Assembly (NCBI GenBank): GCA_006384855.1
Contig: VCJN01001848.1
Location: 1-64,000 of the forward strand
Origin: Tetraselmis striata
Lineage: Eukaryota > Chlorophyta > Chlorodendrophyceae > Chlorodendrales > Chlorodendraceae
Reading direction: 5' to 3'
Length of the DNA: 64,000 nucleotides
In this document: positions 58,791-64,000 of the stretch, in pieces
How positions within the stretch are numbered: position 1 is the first letter of the stretch
Layout of the letters: the number at the start of each line of letters is the position of its first letter
Notes under the pieces: generated by a model
The model's input: only the letters and a program-made list of their open reading frames with translations
Told to the model about the DNA's origin: nothing
Database searches by the model: none
Position numbers and translations under genes: made by a program

Positions 58791-60003
58791 AGGACATCAA
58801 GACATGCCTACTACTCTTTTTGGTATAGTAGGTCGCTCGTAAATCCGGGCCGTTCTTTCCACAAACCGCATTAGCAAGTGAATCCGGTAGCGCGGCGGCG
58901 GTGGCGCAGAGATTGAAAGACCACACAATATGATAGATGCATCTGTGTGTGCAAGGCAATAGCCATACAATGATGGTGATGTTCATGAAAATGTTAAAAT
59001 TATAACACAGGGCAGCCTTGTGTGAAAATTGTGCACAATGCTTTATTTGCACCAGCAGTGTGCATGGTCCCCACCCCTGTCCCTGCCCTTTACATGTGCT
59101 ACAATGACTACGGCTGGCATTGGCAAACGATACAATAGTACTAAGCGCCTCCAGTGGCCGACTCCGCAGCCGCAGCCGCGGTGGCGGGTGATGCCGCCGA
59201 CGCTGACGCCGACACCGTCGGGGCCGTCGCTCTCTGTTGCGGATGCCCGCCTCGCATGCATGCCCTCGAGTGCTTGCCTGGCTAGGTGCTTGTCCATGTT
59301 CTTGAGCTTTTGCCGGCCGTTGGGCTTGAGCTTGTATGATGTGCTTCAACCCATCTGCCTTGAGCTCGCATGCTTGCGGTTGTAAGGAAACATTTGTCAG
59401 TGACACACAATACAGTTGCAGCTTGCAACAACGAAAAGGGCAAGATGTACCTACCTCGCAGATGGGCAGCACGACGTGATAGACGTCATGCAACTCTTTG
59501 TGGCGCCGTCCGGCTCCAAGTTGTCCACCACGGTGCACGCACAAGTCCGGGTTGAACCACGCCACCGACTTCTTCCGGTTGGTGTAGTACTCTCACTCCA
59601 CCCTGGACTCGCATGTCAAGGCATCATCACAAACAAAGGTGTCGCGAAAGGGGGGAACCGATCCTCTGGCAAGGGCGCGGAGCCTGTGCATAGGAACTGG
59701 TCCTGACGACGACGACGCCATGGTGGCGCGCATGCGCTAGTATGTGAGAGTTGGCGGCCATCATCGGTTGCTGGCAGGCGTTGTAAGTGTGATGAGGAGC
59801 GGTCGTCAGTCGGTATGACTAGGTAGCTGGAAGGTAGCTCGGTTTGCATGCGGGCGAGCACGGTGGCAGCAGCGGCGGCGGCGCAGGATAAGGACAAACG
59901 GGAGGAGCACAAGGGGCGCTGGAAGGCTGCATACTGCTGAAAGTACTAATTACAAAATAATTTTAAAAACAAACCCTCCCCCCTCCGTTTCCACGGATAA
60001 TAT
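58791..60003 (-). other. inner region of Harbinger-like element, one exon-like ORF
   Basis: A minus-strand frame from about 59590 to 59455 reads YYTNRKKSVAWFNPDLC... to YHVVLPICE and ends at a GTAGGT donor. Downstream frames (about 59040-59300) are Arg/Pro-rich. The exon looks genuine but no domain is recognised; an element-encoded protein is the likely source. Confidence 0.3.
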
Positions 60004-60254
60004 TGACCTAAACCATGCCATTTTGTCGGAATGGCCTAATCCAGCTGAGGGTCGATTTTTCGGCGGTGAGCTTTATTGCCGTACGGGTACCCGAATAGTG
60101 CAGCGGATCGGCCCCATAGGTGCATGACCAAAATCGCTTATCTACTGGAATGTACTACTTAGTACTATAATCCACCCACGTGCCGCACCCACCCGCCCAC
60201 CCACCCGCCCACGGTCCTTAATTACACAGCCGTCCGATTACGATCTCACGGTTG

Positions 60255-60650
60255 GGAGGCTATGAGTACTGGTACTCGCTACTCGCTGCTGGTAATGGAA
60301 AGAAAACTCTGGTACTTCAAAGCCCTGGCAATGCGAACGCTCGCTGCTAGTACAAGTACTCGCTGCTGGAACTGCTGGTAATGATGGTATTGGTACTTGT
60401 ACTCGCTACGCGCTGCTGGTAATGGAAAAAAAATTCTGGTACTTCAAAGCGCTGGCAATGCGAACGCTCGCTGCTGGTACTGGTACTCGCTACTCGCTGT
60501 TGGTACTGATGGTACTGGTACTGGTACTCGCTAGTCGCTGCTGGTTATGGAAAAAAAACTCTGGTACTTCAAGCGCTGGCAATGCAACGCTCGCTGCTGG
60601 TACTTCAAAGCGCTGGCAATGCAATTCATGGAATTGTAGGCCAGTGTTAT
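60255..60650 (+). repeat. ~126 bp tandem repeat
   Basis: Three units marked by GCTGGTAATGGAAA-type words at about 60288, 60415 and 60541, each followed by CTGGTACTTCAA and GCTGGCAATGC. GGTACT/TACTCG words fill the spacers. Confidence 0.85.
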
Positions 60651-63117
60651 GGAACCCGTTCTTTTAAAATTTTCTGAAAAATCGATGCATCGCTGATTCA
60701 ACTGTCAAGTTACTTCATAGCTATATATGACGGCAACCTTTCTTTTGCTGGCAACCTTTCGTCACATTTGCTTTTAGTACTGCTTTTAGTGCGCATATGT
60801 CAAAGCAGTGATGTAAGGAAAAAATATACGAGATTCCATCACTACAGCGCTGTCGTAGGATTGGTCAATATCAACGACAGGGTGTACATACATACGTTCC
60901 GCAGCAGGTTTTTTGCCCGGCCCCGGAACATGAGTGGCAACAGTGAAACCCTTGCACGTCTATGACAGCCGCTTATACCTTCAATAACCTGGATGTTAGG
61001 CGCCGATCCAGGGTTGGAAAGCCCTCGATCGGTAGGCGACGCTCCGTTACTATAGTCATAAATCAACTTGCCTAAGCATTCCGCAAGACTAAGGGCAAGT
61101 GACTGGATTTTCAACACTGTTGGAACAGTGGATCACCGTCTAAGACACTGCTGGCATCAAAATACCCGGCACCGACCACGAAAGGTCTGCTCTGCTGGGA
61201 CCAGTCTGGGCGTCGGCCCATTTGAGTAATGCGAGTTGGGTCAAGCCCCATCCCGCGGGTATTCTTAGATCATAAATCATAAGTCGCTAGTCGCTAGCCA
61301 TAATAGAGGCCCCTATTGCGACTCTTATTCATGGTTCATCCGTCCCCGCTCGTATCTGCAGCGACAATTATTGAATCATCGTCCCCCGCTCGTCGCTGCT
61401 GAATGCTTCGTGCTCGGAATTTTTTGTTTATCGTACAGGTACGCGCGGGTAGCGGGTAGTCTAATGTAAGCCTGTCGTTCCCGCGCCACGATCGTCGTCG
61501 GCGGCGTAGCAGGCCAGCAACAGCTATTTCAGCCAGCAACAGCAGGCTAGCGAACTTATTCTGGCAACACTATTTCCGCGCCAAGTTGAGCTGCGAAGCA
61601 GGAGCCAACGACGCGCAGCAGCCCATCCTTGCTCCTGCTACGAATACTGTAGGTACCAGTAGCTGCCTGCTGCGCGCGTCCGTTGTTTCCGCGAGTCAGG
61701 CACGAGCAGGAAGCGGCTCCCCCCCCCCCCCCCCCCCCGGCCGCTAATCCGGGCCGCTGCTTTCCCCGTCGACCTGATCGAGCAGCCCCGCGCACCCACC
61801 CAGGCGCAGGCCGCTTGCTGCCGCCGGAGGTGTGCGTACCCCCGACAGGCGAGCGTACATTAACAGGCAAGCTGCCCCCCCCCCCCCCCCCCTTCCCGGC
61901 CTCCCTTCCTCGCTTGGCCCGGTCCGCTCGTGCCAGGCAGGCCTGCCGCCCCCTGATACGTTCCGGGGGGCGGCGGCCGCGCGAACCGCAGCTGCGCCGC
62001 TTCTGCGATGTGGGACTGTAGCCGGGCCTGCACAGGTACCCCCGCACATCTGCTGCCACAGGGGCTCCTCTAGGCAGTGGGGACAACTGCTTGGTAGGGA
62101 GGGGGTGTGCGACTCGTAGGAGTGTGTGTGGGCGCGGTCGGAGCTCTGACGCCGTCTCACCTGCCCTGCGCTTCGGCCTGTTTTTAATTCACACTTGAGT
62201 GGCTGATGTATACGCGTGCATAGTCAAGTCACCGCACCTCCGGCCTTGCTTCCGCCATAAGTAAGCGAGTTCTAGATCGCCCCGATATTTTCAAAGGAAT
62301 TACACTATCCAGATGAGTACGCTTGAATTTGTGTTTGCGGTCATGTGGAGTGACGGCTCTGGTTTGGACGACGGAGATGGCAGCAGCCCCGGGGACTCAA
62401 GTGCAGGACCGCCACTGTGCCCAGGTTCCGGGCTTGTCGCTGGCGGGGCGGGGAACATGCGGCATGGCGGTCACATCAGGCCTGCGCCTGGACGGACCGC
62501 TCCGCGTATCTGCTGCGGCAGGGGGCTGCAGCACGCGTTGGGGGGGGCGGCAGCTAGATAGAGGTGCCACCGCGCGCTGGGCGGGGCGGTCCCGGCACCC
62601 CGCCCCTCGTCCGCAGCGGCAGTGTTGGCGCTGTGGTGCCAAAATGATTGGAAGGGGGGGGGGGGGGGGGGCTTAAGTAGGTACTCCGTGGATAGGTACT
62701 TCGTTGGGTGCATCAAGAGGACACAAGTGGCCCGGGGTGGAGGGGTAGAGGGGGGGGCACCTGGCCATTACCCCAATTGGCGCGTCGCTGGCGCCCCCAA
62801 AGGAAGCCTGTGGTGATGTTGTTGAGTGGCAGCCCTGGTGTGCAGGGGTGTTGGCGCCATGGTGGCACAAAAGAGAGAGAGCCGGGGCAGGGGGGGGGGG
62901 GGGAGGGGGGGAGAAATGATGCGATCGGAGACCATGATGCGATTGCCGGCAAAAGGGCACATCACCGACGAGTGCTGCTGACGAGATGCCCCCCCCCCCC
63001 CCCACCCCCCCCCTGTCGCACAGGTGCAAAGGGAGCTTTGCTGCGGGGGAGGGGCTCGGGGGCGGGGAGACAGCAGGCAAGGCTAGGCAGCGGAGCTGGG
63101 CGTTGCGGCGGGCGGCG
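60651..63117. other. intergenic, no gene recognised
   Basis: From 61690 it becomes GC-rich with several poly-C/poly-G tracts (about 61721, 61877, 62657, 62890, 62990). Frames such as plus 62313-62561 (MSTLEFVFAVMWSDG) carry no known motif. The last part should include the promoter of the RWD gene. Confidence 0.4.
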
Positions 63118-63306
63118 ATGGACCACGCTGAGGAGCAGGCGATGGAGCTGGAGGCGCTGGAGGCGATCTGGCCGGATGAGTTTGGGCCGCTGGGGGACGA
63201 CAGCCCGCCCGCGGGCTGGCCGGCAGAGCCCACCATCTACAGGGTGGACCTCACGCCGGGCACGGAGGGCGAGGATGCGGCGGATGGCGAGCTCATGATG
63301 CAGCTG
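63118..63306 (+). CDS. RWD-domain protein, first exon (partial gene)
   Basis: 63 codons from ATG 63118: MDHAEEQAMELEALEAIWPD, then EF, matching the start of RWD domains (EEQxxELEALxxIYPDEF), as in RWDD1/Gir2-like proteins. It ends in phase 0 at CAGCTG before GTGTGC, and the intron opens with a ~25-base poly-C run. The next exon, expected to begin with the RWD YP..P signature, is not visible before 64000. RWDD1/Gir2-type proteins bind GCN1 or DRG2 GTPase in translation control; that subfamily is a guess from the N-terminus only. Confidence 0.6.
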
Positions 63307-63879
63307 GTGTGCCCCCCCCCCCCCCCCCCCCCCCCCTTTGCGCCCTCGAGCCCTCGCGAGGAGAGGAGGGAAAGTATCTAAACACATAACGAGTACACCG
63401 CGGAACGCCGTCCAACGGGTTGTGGCGACACAGTACGTTAGTCTTGGGACCCGCGAACCAAATTAAATGGTGTGGTGTATGCGAATCAAGGACTGCCGCG
63501 GTGTGCACACCGGTTCTTACGTACCACCTCACGTACCGGGCTTGCAGTACTTACTGCCAAGGGTGGGCACGGCGTGTAATGTGACTCCATGAGGGCGATA
63601 CGGGTACCGTAGTGGTGAAATTGTATCGCATGTCAGCCCGCTGGGGGCATTATAATGCTTGCACGTGATGACCTTCAGTAGTCGCTACTTGTCGCTACTG
63701 ACGATACCAGTAGTGCTGACCGCCGCGCAGGCGAGCAGGGGCAGAATGATCACGCGCGTATTTTCCGCTGCCATGTACCATATTTCTCGGTTGTGTATCA
63801 CTTTAACAGCCACAGCGGCCAGGAGCCATAATCCTTGCCACTATCCAGGTATGTAGGACCGGTGTGTGATGGAATCCGG
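63307..63879. other. probable intron of RWD gene
   Basis: No exon with RWD homology was found here. If the gene is intact, this is intron sequence. Confidence 0.35.
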
Positions 63880-64000
63880 GGCTCACCAATGACACCGATT
63901 AATGACCCCCGTTGATGACCCGTCAAATGACGCCTAGCCGGGAGCCATCAAGCGTTCCATTGATGACCCCCATGTCCCACGCCTCGTTAATGACCCGGAT
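63880..64000 (+). repeat. TAATGACCC/TGATGACCC short interspersed motif
   Basis: The motif (A/T)(A/G)ATGAC(C/G)CC or a close variant recurs about seven times in 120 bp, at irregular spacing, and runs to the window edge. Confidence 0.6.

Larger units (their letters stand above)
49004..60036. mobile_element. Harbinger-like element containing nested CACTA copy 2
   Basis: Inverted ends match at about 30 of 33 positions: GGCCATTCCGACAAAATGAC... at 49004 against its reverse complement ending at 60036. They are flanked by TAA on both sides (49001-49003, 60037-60039). A 3 bp TAA duplication with GGCC-starting ends fits PIF/Harbinger. Removing the CACTA insertion (7648 bp plus its 3 bp duplication) leaves about 3.38 kb, a normal size for this class. 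The interior holds a 378 bp tandem array and an unassigned minus-strand exon near 59455-59590. No DDE domain was identified, so the class rests on the termini. Confidence 0.6.

Overview
The window is nuclear DNA from a photosynthetic eukaryote, most likely a green alga; the species cannot be fixed from sequence alone. Four host genes support this. They have spliceosomal introns with GT-AG ends and GC-rich exons. One is a plastid-targeted Rubisco chaperone (RbcX). Another is a secreted, type-I membrane glycoprotein with algal-type CGVCGG and SPP motifs. The rest is a nested, repeat-rich landscape with very many poly(C)/poly(G) tracts.

Layout. 0-3 kb: decayed coding remnants and a GC-rich inverted repeat. 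3.1-11.0 kb: a complete 7.9 kb CACTA-type DNA transposon. 11.0-12.9 kb: frameshifted remnants of an unknown protein-coding element. 12.95-19.66 kb: a satellite of ~187 bp monomers in a five-monomer (~940 bp) higher-order repeat, with one inversion at about 17.28 kb. 19.7-24.9 kb: a long (GT)n tract, a transposase-like ORF and dispersed repeats. 24.9-29.3 kb: an ankyrin-repeat gene (minus strand). 32.9-36.0 kb: the surface glycoprotein (minus). 36.7-40.2 kb: a decayed tyrosine-recombinase (DIRS/Ngaro-like) element with split direct repeats and a 206 bp MITE inside it. 40.8-43.5 kb: further element debris. 44.7-46.2 kb: RbcX (plus). 49.0-60.0 kb: a Harbinger-like element (TAA target duplication) that holds a 378 bp tandem array, into which a second copy of the CACTA transposon has jumped. 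63.1 kb: the first exon of an RWD-domain gene that probably continues past the window.

The host genes show no functional link to each other; they are islands between mobile DNA. The two CACTA copies share the same cargo: a plus-strand transposase-like gene with a BED-like finger and a Tudor-like domain, a minus-strand Cys/His-rich gene, a small basic ORF, a hairpin-forming repeat array and a Lys-rich ORF. Comparing them shows recent movement followed by changes in repeat number and small frameshifts. The most unusual items are the inverted higher-order satellite, the tyrosine-recombinase element interrupted by TAG codons only, and the three-level nest at 49-60 kb.
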